Below, piece after piece: positions 1 through 10,054 of a DNA stretch of 64,000 bases. Location: assembly GCA_965222755.1 (NCBI GenBank), contig CBDCUK010000001.1:434001-498000 (forward strand), in the 5' to 3' direction. Position numbers and translations under genes: made by a program. Below the pieces are notes generated by a model that saw only the letters and a program-made list of their open reading frames with translations, ran no database searches and was not told the origin of the DNA. Positions within the stretch are counted from its first letter, which is position 1. The number at the start of each line of letters is the position of its first letter. Source of the DNA: JABABV01 sp965222755. Its GTDB lineage: Bacteria; Bacillota_I; Bacilli_A; Mycoplasmatales; JABABV01.

Positions 1-125
1 TGTGGCTTTTCTAATTGGCCAGTTGCTGCTTGGAAACGTAAAGTAAATAATTCTGCTTTTAAATCATTAACCATTTTTTCTAATTCAGAATTAGACTTAG
101 TACGTAAATCTTTAATTGTTGCCAT
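1..125 (-). CDS. rpmC: 50S ribosomal protein L29 (partial, runs off left edge)
   Basis: Component of the large ribosomal subunit near the polypeptide exit tunnel. The visible N-terminal part begins MATIKDLRTKSNSELE and contains FTLRFQAATGQLEKP, the usual L29 signature (L..ELF.LRFQ...GQLE). It starts 5 bases after the rplP stop, in the standard S10-operon order S3-L16-L29. The C-terminal third lies outside the window. Confidence 0.95.
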   Translation of the reverse strand, partial: MATIKDLRTKSNSELEKMVNDLKAELFTLRFQAATGQLEKP

Positions 126-130
126 AATTA

Positions 131-538
131 TTATTCCTCACCTTTCTTAACAAATTTTGTTTTAATCGGTAGTTTATGTTGTGCAAGACGTAGCGCTTCA
201 CGAGCTACTTCTTCAGTGATGTCCGCTATTTCAAATAAAATAACTTTATCTTTAACTACCGCTACTCACTCTTCAGGAGCACCTTTACCAGAACCCATTC
301 TAACTTCTAGGGGTTTCTTAGTTTTGGCTAAATGAGGGAAAATTTTAATTCAAACTTTTCCTCCACGCTTCATATAACGAGTCATCGCAATACGAGCAGA
401 TTCGATTTGACGAGCAGTGATTCAAGCTCCTTCTTGAGCTTGTAATCCATATTCACCATGACTAATTAAAGTTCCACCTTTAGCTTTACCTTCGTAACTC
501 ACACGGTGAGGACGACGGTATTTCGTTTTTTTAGGCAT
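131..538 (-). CDS. rplP: 50S ribosomal protein L16
   Basis: Large-subunit protein at the A-site/5S rRNA region. The 135-aa product begins MPKKTKYRRPHR and contains GEYGLQAQE, the family ARQIE.AR.A..RY segment and FPHLAKTKKPLE, all typical of L16. Two in-frame TGA codons fall at conserved Trp positions (GAWIT, EEWVA), so the gene is intact under the mycoplasma code. It sits between rpsC and rpmC in the S10 operon with gaps of only a few bases. Confidence 0.96.
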
Positions 539-543
539 TAACA

Positions 544-1212
544 TTATTTATTACCTCCAAAAACGCGATCTTTCTTCAAGATTTCACCTTCACATAATCA
601 TACTTTAATTCCAATGATCCCATATGTTGTATGAGCACTAGCTGTTGCATAATTAATGTTTTGTCTTAGTGTATGTAATGGCACTGTTCCTTCTGAATAA
701 CCTTCAGAACGAGCCATTTCTGCTCCACCTAAACGTCCGGCAACTAATGTTTTAATTCCTTTAGCTCCGGCGCGCATTGCTTTACGAATCACTAATTTTT
801 GAGAGATTCTAAATGAAGCACGATTTTCTAACTGAATAGCAATATCGTTTGCAATTAATTGGGCGTTTAATTCAGGTTTTTTAATTTCGCGAGCTTCAAT
901 TGTAATTTTAGCATGGCGATCTTGTAAAACTTTTTGTAATTCAATAATTAGTTTTTTAGAATTAGCTCCTTGAGGACCAATTAACGCAGCTGGTTTAGCT
1001 GTATAAACATAAAGTTTTAAACTATCTTTTAAACGATCGATTACGATACGATCAATTAATAATGAACGTGAGTATTTTTTAACAATATATTCACGAATTT
1101 TAATGTCAACATGTAAGTTACGAGCGAAATCTTTTTTTGATGCGAATCATTTTGAATCTCAATCTTTATTGATTCCAATTCTCAACCCATGAGGATTAAC
1201 TTTTTGTCCCAT
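544..1212 (-). CDS. rpsC: 30S ribosomal protein S3
   Basis: Small-subunit protein at the mRNA entry channel with an N-terminal KH domain. The 222-aa product starts MGQKVNPHG, the canonical S3 N-terminus; the C-terminal half carries the AGRLGGAEMARSE motif and ends near GIKVWLCEGEIL. Several conserved Trp are TGA, so the gene looks split under the standard code. Its Shine-Dalgarno GGAGGT lies inside the last codons of rplV, one base upstream, suggesting translational coupling. Confidence 0.96.
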
Positions 1213-1213
1213 A

Positions 1214-1576
1214 TTAATTACCTCCTTTTTCTGCTAATGCGATTTTGATGTGTGATGTTCTTTTTAAAATTTCAAAAGCACGTCCATGAGCACGAGGACG
1301 GAAACGTTTCATCGTTGGTCCTTCGTTTACTTGAATATCGTAAACATATAATTTTTCGATATCCATACCATCGTTATTTGTGGCATTGGCAATTGCTGAA
1401 TTTAATAATTTTGCAATTGTTGGTGTTGCTTTTTTGTTTGTATTTTTTAATATATCGATTGCTCTTGCTATATTTTGATTACGAATTAGATCAACAACTA
1501 GGCGGACTTTTCTGGGGGCAATTCGGATGGTTTTGATTTCAGCTTTAGCTAGTTTCATATTACTTTCTTGTTTCAT
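1214..1576 (-). CDS. rplV: 50S ribosomal protein L22
   Basis: Large-subunit protein lining the exit tunnel. The sequence has IRIAPRKVRLVVDLIR near the N-terminus and GPTMKRFRPRAHGRA in the beta-hairpin region, diagnostic for L22. The first ATG is at 1576 (MKQESNMKLAK); a second in-frame ATG at 1558 (MKLAKAE) matches usual family length better, and neither has a strong Shine-Dalgarno, so the start is uncertain by six residues. Located between rpsS and rpsC as in other bacteria. Confidence 0.95.
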   Translation of the reverse strand: MKQESNMKLAKAEIKTIRIAPRKVRLVVDLIRNQNIARAIDILKNTNKKATPTIAKLLNSAIANATNNDGMDIEKLYVYDIQVNEGPTMKRFRPRAHGRAFEILKRTSHIKIALAEKGGN

Positions 1577-1586
1577 ATTAATCTAC

Positions 1587-1859
1587 CTACTTACTTTTCT
1601 TGTCTGCGCCGTGGCCAGTAAAACGACGTGTTGGTGCAAACTCACCTAATTTATGCCCTACCATATCTTCAGTTACATAAACCGAGATATGTTCTTTTCC
1701 GTTGTGTACCCCAAAAGTTAAACCTACGAATTGAGGAAAAATTGTTGAACGACGTGATCAAGTTTTAATAATAGTTTTTTTCTTGTTATCTTTAGCAGCT
1801 TCTACCTTTTTCATTAAGTGTCCGTCTATGAAAGGACCTTTACTAATTGATCTTGCCAT
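1587..1859 (-). CDS. rpsS: 30S ribosomal protein S19
   Basis: Small-subunit head protein. The 90-aa product begins MARSISKGPFIDGHLMKK and contains RRSTIFPQFVGLTFGVHNGK, VGHKLGEFAPTR and FTGH, all classical S19 motifs. The only unusual codon is a TGA read as Trp in KTWSRRST. Sits between rplB and rplV with about 10-base gaps. Confidence 0.96.
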
Positions 1860-1868
1860 AATACCCTC

Positions 1869-2714
1869 CTAGCGATCATTAATTCTTCGTACGATCAGTT
1901 TTGAAGAATGTTTTTTCTTATTACGTGTTTTTACACCAAGTGCTTTTTTACCTCAAGGTGTTAATGGTGCTGGACGTCCGATACCGGTACGACCTTCACC
2001 CCCACCATGTGGATGATCGTTGGGGTTCATTACAGAACCACGCACAGTTGGACGGATTCCACGGTGACGATTACGTCCCGCTTTTCCTCAGTTTACTAAG
2101 TTTCAATCATCATTACCAACTTCACCGATTGTTGCACGACAATTACTTAAAATACGACGCACTTCTCCTGATGTCATTTTAAGAGTAACATATTTTCCAT
2201 CGTCATCTTTTCCTAATAATTGAACACGCGCTCCAGCAGAACGAGCGATTTGAGCTCCAGCTCCGGGACGCATTTCAATATTATGAATAAATGAACCTTC
2301 AGGAATATTACTTAATGGTAAAGCGTTTCCAGATTTAATATCTACTTCATTACCAGAAAAGATTAAGTCACCAACTTTTAGCCCTTTAGGAGCTAAGATA
2401 TAGCGTTTTTCTCCATCTTGATAATTTAACAAAGCGATATTAGCAGAACGGTTCGGATCATATTCGATCGTCGCTACTCTTGCTTGGATACCATCTTTAT
2501 TACGTTTGAAGTCAATAACACGGTATTTACGTTTATGTCCCCCGCCTTTATGACGAGTTGTAATCTTACCATGTGCGTTACGACCACCTTTTTTAACTAA
2601 TTTAGTTAAAAGTGATTTTTCAGGATTGTTTCCTGTTGTTAACACTTTTTTGTAATCAATTACCGTCATACCACGCTGCGCGTTGGTATTTGGTTTTAGT
2701 TTACGAATAGCCAT
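1869..2714 (-). CDS. rplB: 50S ribosomal protein L2
   Basis: Primary 23S-binding protein needed for peptidyl-transferase activity. The 281-aa product starts MAIRKLKPNTNAQRGMTV; the C-terminal region contains NPNDHPHGGGEGR with the conserved His associated with peptidyl transfer, then TPWGKKALGVKTR. In-frame TGA at WNLVN, WGKAGRNR and PWGKK encode conserved Trp. Downstream of rplW by 16 bases with a good RBS (AAGGAGGT). Confidence 0.97.
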
Positions 2715-2730
2715 TTACAATACCTCCTTG

Positions 2731-3024
2731 TTATTTAGTTTCTTCTTCTGGGAATAAATTAATTTTTGACCCAGCTTTTAATGTTACGATTGCACGTTTA
2801 ATATTACGAGTTTTACCAACAAATTTACCAACACGTTTAGTTTTTGGTTTATTGTTAATAATATTAACTTTAGCAACTTCCACTTTAAAAATGTGCTCTA
2901 AAGTTTGTTTTACTTGTAATCTTGTTGCGCGACGGTCTACTTCAAATGTATAAACGTTATTAGCAATATTTGCATATGATTTTTCAGTTAATATTGGACG
3001 TTTAATAATATCGTTGATATTCAT
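2731..3024 (-). CDS. rplW: 50S ribosomal protein L23
   Basis: Exit-tunnel docking protein for trigger factor and SRP. The 97-aa product shows the L23 pattern IIKRPILTEKSYA at the N-terminus and TRLQVKQTLEHIFKVEVAKVN in the middle. Its ATG overlaps the rplD stop by one base (TAATG), indicating translational coupling. Confidence 0.95.
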   Translation of the reverse strand: MNINDIIKRPILTEKSYANIANNVYTFEVDRRATRLQVKQTLEHIFKVEVAKVNIINNKPKTKRVGKFVGKTRNIKRAIVTLKAGSKINLFPEEETK

Positions 3025-3650
3025 TAGTTAAGCGCCTCCCCGAAATGTTTAATTGCAGCTACTGTAATAATAATGTTTGGATAATTTAAAATATGACTTA
3101 CGTTGACATGTTTACAATCTAGAACTGCTATTCTTGGTAAGTTAGCACCTGACTTGATTGCGTTGTCATTTTTTGATTCAGTAATTAAAAGAGTTTTTTT
3201 ATCATTTAATTTTAAATCTGTTAATAAAGTAACAAATGATTTAGTAGATGGTTTTTCAAATTTAACATTATCTACTACAAACAATTGATTAGCTTGAGCT
3301 CTAACTGATAAAGCAGATCTTAGTGCTAATTTACGTACTTTTTTATTAACGTGTTTAGTGTAATTACGTTCCGTGTTTGGTCCGAAAGTTACTCCCCCAC
3401 CTACTCAAATAGGTGAACGGTTAGAACCGGCACGGGCACGTCCTGTACCTTTTTGACGTCAAGGTTTACGTCCCCCACCAGATACTTCTGCGCGAGTTTT
3501 TGTTTTGTGTGTTCCTTGTCTAAGACTTGAATTATATGCTATAACGCTATCAAACATTGCTTGTTTGTTAGGTTTAATTCCAAATACGCTATCGTTAATT
3601 TCTAAATCTGTAGTTTTTTTGCCTTTGGCATCTAATACTTGAATTTTCAT
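3024..3650 (-). CDS. rplD: 50S ribosomal protein L4
   Basis: Large-subunit protein; in many bacteria also the autoregulator of the S10 operon. The 208-aa product starts MKIQVLDAKGKK and contains [23 protein letters not shown], read here in parts, the extended tunnel loop typical of L4. Three in-frame TGA codons encode Trp. The stop overlaps the rplW start by one base. Whether L4 regulates the leader seen upstream of rpsJ is unknown. Confidence 0.96.
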
Positions 3651-3669
3651 ATTAACTCCTTAAATAAGC

Positions 3670-4374
3670 TTACTTAGCTTCGCTTTTTGGACTATTTGTA
3701 TTTGGTTTTTTAGCATAATTTACAATTTCGCGTTCTTTTAAAGTTTTCACTTTATTGTTCATCTTAGTATTTTTAATCATCACAAAACTTTTTTTCGGTC
3801 CAGGTATTGAACCTTTAACTATAATTGCATTATGAGTTACATCAACTTTAACTACTTCAAGGTTTTGAACTGTTACTTGAGCATTACCCATTTGTCCAGC
3901 CATTCCTTTACCTTTAAATATACGGTTGATGATTGCTCCCATAGAACCGATACCACGATGGTAACCAGAACCATGTGCTTTTGGTCCAATTGAATAATTA
4001 TGACGTTTTATAGCGCCACTGAAACCTTTACCTTTAGAAATACCAGTTACATCAACTAGTTCTCCTGCACTAAAAATATCAGCCTTTAATTCTTGATTTT
4101 CTTTTATGTCTGCGCTATCAAAATTACGAATTTCTTTGACGAAGCGCTTAGGGTTTGAAGCCGCTTTCTGGAAGCGTCCCATATCAGGTTTGTTAACACG
4201 GCTAACTTTTTGATCTTCAACACCTAATTGAACGGCATTGTAACCATCTTTTTCAACTGTCTTAATTTGTAATACCTTATTTGGTAATACTTCAATAACA
4301 GTAGCTGGGATAGCTGTTCCATCTTGTGTAAAGATTTGCGTCATGCCAACTTTACGACCTAAGATTCCTTTCAT
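3670..4374 (-). CDS. rplC: 50S ribosomal protein L3
   Basis: One of the first proteins to bind 23S rRNA. The 234-aa product begins MKGILGRKVGMTQIF and contains the PKAHGSGYHRGIGSMG segment that reaches the peptidyl-transferase centre. The C-terminal tail (about 20 residues ending KPNTNSPKSEAK) is a low-complexity extension beyond the usual length. Good RBS (AAGGAGG) 10 bases upstream. Confidence 0.96.
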   Translation of the reverse strand: MKGILGRKVGMTQIFTQDGTAIPATVIEVLPNKVLQIKTVEKDGYNAVQLGVEDQKVSRVNKPDMGRFQKAASNPKRFVKEIRNFDSADIKENQELKADIFSAGELVDVTGISKGKGFSGAIKRHNYSIGPKAHGSGYHRGIGSMGAIINRIFKGKGMAGQMGNAQVTVQNLEVVKVDVTHNAIIVKGSIPGPKKSFVMIKNTKMNNKVKTLKEREIVNYAKKPNTNSPKSEAK

Positions 4375-4419
4375 AATTTCCTCCTTAAGAAAGTAAAAAA
4401 ATATAAATTTTTACTTAAT

Positions 4420-4728
4420 TTATAGTTTGATTTCAATATCTACATTACTTGGTAAATCAATACGTTGTAATGAATCCATAGTTGAAGCACTAGGATTAGT
4501 TATTTTGATTAAGCGTTTATGTGTACGCATTTCGAATTGTTCACGAGATGTTTTATTAACATGCACTGAACGTAAGATAGTATAAACTTCACGTTTTACT
4601 GGTAATGGAATTGGTCCACTAATACTTGCTCCAGTTTTTTTAGCTAATTCAATAATCTTTTTAGATGCTAGATCTAATTCGGGTACATCATAAGACTTAA
4701 GTTTAATTGATAATACTTGTTGTGTCAT
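4420..4728 (-). CDS. rpsJ: 30S ribosomal protein S10
   Basis: Small-subunit head protein, also the transcription antitermination partner NusE. The 102-aa product has IKLKSYDVPELD, SGPIPLP and RSVHVNKTSREQFEMRTHKRLI, all classical S10. First gene of the S10 operon; RBS AAAGGAG eight bases upstream. A 100-base leader with a promoter and small hairpin precedes it. Confidence 0.96.
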   Translation of the reverse strand: MTQQVLSIKLKSYDVPELDLASKKIIELAKKTGASISGPIPLPVKREVYTILRSVHVNKTSREQFEMRTHKRLIKITNPSASTMDSLQRIDLPSNVDIEIKL

Positions 4729-4742
4729 AGTTGTTCTCCTTT

Positions 4743-4760
4743 GTCTAATTTAGCTTAGAC
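4743..4760 (-). promoter_or_regulatory. hairpin in S10-operon leader
   Basis: On the minus strand GTCTAA-GCTAAA-TTAGAC forms a perfect 6-bp stem ending two bases before the rpsJ Shine-Dalgarno (AAAGGAG). It could influence rpsJ initiation. There is no U-run, so it is not a terminator. Function is inferred from position only. Confidence 0.45.
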
Positions 4761-4847
4761 CTTCTCCATGCAAATTACCTGATATCCATAGACAACTAAT
4801 ACTGGCGTATCAGCAACCTTACACTTCGCAGAATAAGTCGTTCCAAT

Positions 4848-4875
4848 ATTATAACATAAAATAGTTGATCAGCAA
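4848..4875 (-). promoter_or_regulatory. probable promoter of S10 operon
   Basis: Perfect -10 TATAAT (complement of 4848-4853) with a weak -35-like TTGCTG (4870-4875) at 16-bp spacing, about 120 bases upstream of rpsJ. Predicted leader of about 110 nt. Confidence 0.55.
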
Positions 4876-4993
4876 ACTAATAAAAAAATTAATATTATAA
4901 AAATAGTTTTCCAAATATAATGTTTTGTGTTGATTGTATTTATAGTTACTAAATATATAATTTTTATTTTATAATAAAAACACTCATATAAGG

Positions 4994-5002
4994 TGTTATA
5001 AT
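4994..5002 (+). promoter_or_regulatory. extended -10 promoter upstream of methyltransferase
   Basis: TGTTATAAT is an extended -10 (TGnTATAAT) about 70 bases upstream of the methyltransferase start. No TTGACA-like box is visible 17 bp upstream. The rest of 4760-5071 contains no ORF that I recognise. Confidence 0.4.
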
Positions 5003-5071
5003 TTCTTAAAGATAATAAAGTTTTCTACTAAACAATATATTTAATTTAAAATTTCTAATGGAGGGTCAATT

Positions 5072-6454
5072 ATGAAAAAAGGGGTAGTTTACACACCTAT
5101 TAAAATTGTTAAGTATATGTTAAATAGAATAAATTATAAAAATTCTAACATTTTACAAAAACATATTATTGATAATTCTTGCGGGGAGGGTGCTTTTCTA
5201 ATAGAAGTAGTGACTAGATATATTATAGAATACCAAAATAAAAATAAAAATTTATTAGGTATTGAAAAACAATTAGAAAAATATATTCACGGAATAGAAC
5301 TATCATTAGAATCTTATGAAAAAACAATTAAAAATTTAAATAATTTAATATTTAAATACAATATAAAAAAAGTAATTTGAAATATTTTAAATGCTGATTC
5401 TACAAAAATAGAGGTTTTCAATAATAAAATGGATTTCGTTGTTGGTAACCCTCCTTATATAAGGATTCATGATTTAGACAAAAAAAATAATCATAATTTT
5501 TCTTTGGCAAAAAAAGGAATGACTGATTTATATATAATATTTTTTCAAATAAGTATAAATATGCTAAACGATAAAGGGCAAATAATATATATAACTCCAA
5601 ATTCATTTTTTAACAGCAAAGCAGGCTATGAATTTAGAAAATATATTTTAGTTAATAATTTATTAAGAGAAATTATTAACTTAGGACATTATAATCCTTT
5701 TAAAAACGTTACAACTTATACAGCTATAACTTATTTAGATAAATCAAAAATTAATACAAAATCTTTTTTTTATAAATATGATGGAGAAAATACTTTTAAT
5801 AAAATAAAATATAATAACTATGATTTTTTCATAAATAATATTTTTTATTTTAATACTTTAGAAATGATTAAAATCTTTAAAGAAATAACTAATATGAAAA
5901 TTGATAAAAGATCTGGAATAAGTGTAAAAAATGGAATTTCCACTAATTTAGACTATTTTTTCATAAACGATAATTGAAAAGGAACATTCGTTAAAGATGT
6001 ATATAAAATTTCAACTGGTAGTTACTCTAAAATAATCTTCCCTTATGATGATGATGCAAAATTAATTAACTTTAATAATTTAGATGCTGCAAATATTAAA
6101 AAATTCAATACTAATAAAGAAAAATTATCTAAAAGGGATTTAAGAGGCCAGAAATGATATGCATTTGCTAGAACCCAAGGAATAAAAGATACTTTCAAAA
6201 AAAGGATTTGTATAAATTCTGTTATTAAAAATTTAGATTCAATTAAATTAAAAATTATAGAAAAAAATATTTTAGTTTATAGTGGATACTATATAAATTA
6301 TAATTATGAATATGAAGAAAAAATTATTAAAGTAATTATGAATGAAAAGTTTATCAATTATATAAAATCACTAAATAAAGAAAAAAATGGAAAATATTTC
6401 TTTTTCTCATCGAAAGATTTAGAAAAATATTTAATTTGAAATTTAAAGGAGTAA
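5072..6454 (+). CDS. N6-adenine DNA methyltransferase of a type II restriction-modification system
   Basis: Predicted to methylate adenine in the recognition site and protect host DNA from the neighbouring nuclease. The 460-aa product has SAM-binding motif I as DNSCGEGAFL (about residue 35) and catalytic motif IV NPPY in VVGNPPYIRIHDL (about residue 123), the gamma-class N6-adenine arrangement. The variable C-terminal half (about 290-460) is likely the target-recognition domain. Four or more TGA codons are Trp. A start at 5072 is supported by GGAGGG 11 bases upstream. The downstream gene begins 2 bases after the stop. Base composition is more AT-rich than the ribosomal operon, consistent with acquisition. 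Recognition sequence cannot be predicted. Confidence 0.85.
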
Positions 6455-6456
6455 AA

Positions 6457-7200
6457 ATGGAAAAAGATTTTTTAAAAAAATATAAGAGTGTATTGAAATT
6501 TGTTAATTCTAAACAATCAAATAATAGAAGTTCCTACAAAGTGGATCTAATACATGGTCAAATTGCAAGAGATATTCAAAAAGAATTAGGAAATAATTTT
6601 CAAATTATAACAAAAGAAACCACTGGTAAGGAAGAAAAAATAAAAGGTATATATATGGAAAAAAGAGTTGATATAGTTGTAAAACAAAACGAAAAAATCA
6701 TTGCAGGTATAGGTATAAAAAACCCATTAAACTCTTTTTTTAAAAATAAAAATAATTATTTTGAAAACATGTTAGGTGAAACAGCAAATATAAAAAGCAA
6801 CAATATATTATATTTTCAAATAATGATTTTACCACATAAGATTCCTGATTGAAAAAAAGAAAACGGAAAAGGGATTTTTAAAAAAATGGATATCATAGAT
6901 CGAAATAAATTAATGTCTTATATAAAAATGTCTCATTTAGATACACAAAATGTACTGCACTTACCAGAAAAAATGTTAATCTTGATTATAGAAGACAATA
7001 TAAATAATTCATTTGAAAAAATAGGAGGAACTAAAAAAGAATATAGAGAGTTATTTATTAACAAAATAGATAAAATTGAATTAGGATTTAAAAAAATCTA
7101 TATAAACGATATTGGTAAAGCGTTAATTATTAATGAGTATACTAAATATATAGAAAAAATTTGTAATATAATTAAAAAACAACCTAAATTTACTAAATAG
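6457..7200 (+). CDS. probable type II restriction endonuclease
   Basis: 247-aa protein paired with the upstream methyltransferase. It contains KRVDIVV followed by GIGIK and then NNYFENMLGETANIK, a block I recognise from type II restriction enzymes near adenine methyltransferases, where it resembles a PD-(D/E)XK core (Asp in RVD, then x-x-K). The usual acidic residue of the E-x-K part is Gly here (GIGIK), so the assignment of catalytic residues is uncertain. ATG at 6457 is chosen over the upstream TTG because AAGGAG sits eight bases before it. One TGA encodes Trp. The gene end overlaps the terminator stem. Confidence 0.65.
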
Positions 7201-7210
7201 GTTGTTTTTT
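7178..7210 (+). terminator. Rho-independent terminator of the R-M operon
   Basis: AACAACCTA ... TAGGTTGTT, a 9-bp stem with 11-nt loop followed by a T run. The 5' arm lies inside the last codons of the endonuclease gene. Confidence 0.85.
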
Positions 7211-7228
7211 AATTGGTTATTAATATAT

Positions 7229-8227
7229 TTAATTGTGATGTCACGAAAAGACAATAGAATCAATTGATAAATCAACATTTGTAGCTATAATTTCAAATTG
7301 TTGATTCCCATCTGTTTGATTAATTTTTCCAAAATGATAATAAAAATTATCTGATAAACTTAAATTTATACTGTTGAAGTTAGTGCTTAACACAAAATTA
7401 TTTTGAAAATTACTTATACCTATATTACCGTCCACCGATCAAGTACGACCAGCTAACCCGTTATAAATACCTTCTGCACTCGAAGTTCAAAAATCAGTAA
7501 CTATTTCACGTTTTACATCTGTGCCTATATAATCATTTGTAAAATCCTTTAAACTTCCAAAAGAACTACCAACAAACATTACACATTCAGGAAAGTTTTG
7601 ATCTCATATTTCTGGATAATAATATGAAGAATTCCAATTATCTATTGTGGAATTATTATGAAAATCTATAAAATATGAATAATGAGATTGTAAAGAAATA
7701 GTATAATGATAATTATTGGGATTATCTCCATTACTAAAATAAGGAGCAGTTTCTATTAATTTAGTTCTTATTTCTTCGATTTTATTATTATTTATTAGAT
7801 CTTGAAGATACATTTTATGATTAATGTGTGTGTAATAATTACCACATATGCTATTTTGAGGACTAGAAGTATTGTTATCATTATACCAGGAGAACCTAGG
7901 GTTCAATACTACTCCGTCATCATTATTGTTAGGTATATCTATTTTATTATTAGGATGGTCTTTGGTAAATTTAATTAAGTTATTTTTATCTGGAGTAACA
8001 GAAAAAGAATTCAAAAAATTAATTTCTTTTTTAATGGGTGTTTTTCGATTAGAAGTATCATTATAATTACTATTATGTGTGTAAAATAATCTTGCATAAT
8101 TATCATTAGCATACTCTAAGTTTTGATTTTTCACACTTTTATTATGGTTATTTATAGAAGAAGTGCCTAATATAGAAAGTGGTCCTAATGCGGAAAAAGA
8201 TAAAAATATATTGGTTAATTTAATCAT
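7229..8227 (-). CDS. secreted protein of unknown function, family A member 1
   Basis: 332-aa protein I do not recognise. It begins MIKLTNIFLSFSALGPLSIL, a signal peptide without a lipobox cysteine, followed by Asn/Tyr/Ser-rich sequence. ATG 8227 is preferred over an upstream TTG because AAAGGA lies in between. It is the last gene of a three-gene minus-strand group (10055-11497, 8270-10018, this gene) with 35-45-base gaps, so probably co-transcribed with the MACPF-like gene. Residues about 140-200 (EIRTKLIETAP, then YHYTISLQ) and the end (FSWHHN) match the 11633-12400 gene, showing the two are paralogues. A secreted partner of the MACPF-like protein is an inference. Confidence 0.75.
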
Positions 8228-8269
8228 AAATTTTCCTTTCAAAATAAAATTAATATAAATTTTATTTTA

Positions 8270-10018
8270 TTATTGTGCGTCATATAAATTATCACTAAAA
8301 ACTCCCTGTTTTAAAATACTTTCAGCATAAAAAACACCAATACCAGAAATAGGTTTAACTGTTTCAACAGAATATCCTAAATCAGTTTTTTGAAAATCTG
8401 ATTGTTTAATACTATACCCGGAAAAGTTTCCTTCTTCTTCTACATAAATACTATCTGGACTTCATAGATTTTTAGTATTTTCATTATTAAAATTAAATTG
8501 CTTTTCAGTAAAAACAAAATTGCTTCCAAACACCGTATTATATTCATTTACATTAGACTCTATAAATAATCTAAACCCATTCCCGATTTTTCTCATATCA
8601 AAAATGTAGGCACCTTTCCCTAAATCTCCACCACTATATTCAAAAGAGGTGTGATAAATTAAATCTATAATTTTTAATGCTGGGCTATAATTTTTAACAT
8701 TGTCAGATAACGTCTTAACTTTTTCTAATATAGGCGTTTCATTATGATTATCTAACAATTCGTTTAATTCGTTACTATTTGAAAATAATTGTTCATATGA
8801 TTTACTAAATTCTTGTATCCTATTTTGATTTTTTGGTAAAATGTTTTTTGCTTCTGTTGAAGGTTTTAATATGTTTTTGTTTTTGTTGATATAAATGCTA
8901 TCTTCATTTAAAGTAATTGCTTCATCAAAATATTTATTAAGTTCTGGATATTTTACCATTAAATCTAAATAAGGATTTATTGCCTTTACACGAAAATCTA
9001 ATAATGAATAATCCATTAAATCTGTTTTAATATCAATTGCTGAGGGTACTCAATCACCAGCGTTATCGGGTAAATTTTTTGAATTAGTATGATAATCTCC
9101 AATAAAATTTTCAGAATTACTTTCTAACATTGCTATATATTTACTAAAACTATCTGGAGTTAGAGGCATATCATTGGGTACAATTACTGATTTTCCATGT
9201 CCTGGAAGAGTTAAAAAAGTCATATTAATATTTAAAGAATTCTTTTCAGAGCTAGTTAAACTATTTATTGAGGCACTAACGGAAGCCAATCCATATTTTA
9301 CTCCTATAGAAGCGTTTATTTTATTTGTTGTACTAATATTAGAAGATGAAATTTTTAAATTAACAAAAACTTCTCTCCTAGCAGTTTCGTGCTCTATAAA
9401 TTTATTAGAATACATATTTTGAAAATTAGATCAATCTCCATCGGATAAAGATTTATTAATTTGGTTTTCAGCTATTCTGTTAAAATCAAGATTATAATTA
9501 AATCTCATATCAACACTAGATTTAATATCAAATACTAAAGACATACTTTTAGAATCTGTTTCTGATTTTGAAAAAAAGTTGACTGATGTAGATGTTGATA
9601 ATCTTTTAAACCCAAATCTAAGATTAGCACTAACTCCTAATTCTTTAATTAAATCAGTAGAACTACTTTCGCATGAAAAACTACCTTGTGAATTTTCACT
9701 ATAAATTGATACTGTTGGTTGATTAGTGTTGAAAGTATTAAAAATACTATACCCGGTAGTTTTACCTGTGGTTAAATCATAACCATCTCCTAATCTATTA
9801 TAGGTATCACCTATATCTGTTTGATTTAAATATTCTTGATAAGAAACATTTGTATATGTTTGTTTGTTTTTATTTGTAAAAAATTGTTTTTTATTTATTT
9901 TTTTAGTTTCAGGGCTATGAGTTAAACTTGAATTTATAGACGGAATTAAAGATATAGTTCCTGCCGATATTAAAGGTATTGCCATAACTGAAAATTTTGA
10001 TAATTTTATTAAATTCAT
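8270..10018 (-). CDS. secreted MACPF/perforin-like pore-forming protein (candidate)
   Basis: 582-aa exported protein with an N-terminal signal peptide (about residues 1-30) lacking a lipobox. Several landmarks match bacterial MACPF domains: RLGDGYDLTTG (about 76-85, the family G.GYD..TG start), a Ser/Thr-rich amphipathic stretch (118-160), FQNMYSNKFI (199-208) where family members have F...YGTHf/v, a second Ser-rich beta segment (KISSSNIS to SASINSL, about 222-255), and a closing GDWVPS ... INPYLDL (about 322-353) like the W..s...P..I..PI..L ending. A further 230-residue C-terminal region may bind a target. The Gly-Gly and GTH residues are degenerate. In-frame TGA codons are Trp. RBS AAAGGA precedes the start. 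A plain unknown beta-rich surface protein remains possible. Confidence 0.55.
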
Positions 10019-10054
10019 TTTTTAATCCTTTTTTTTATTATTTTTTATATAATG

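Noticed and set aside
1252..2182. Plus-strand ORFs opposite rplV and rplB
   Set aside because: They lie entirely antisense to ribosomal-protein genes, lack ribosome binding sites and have no sensible composition.
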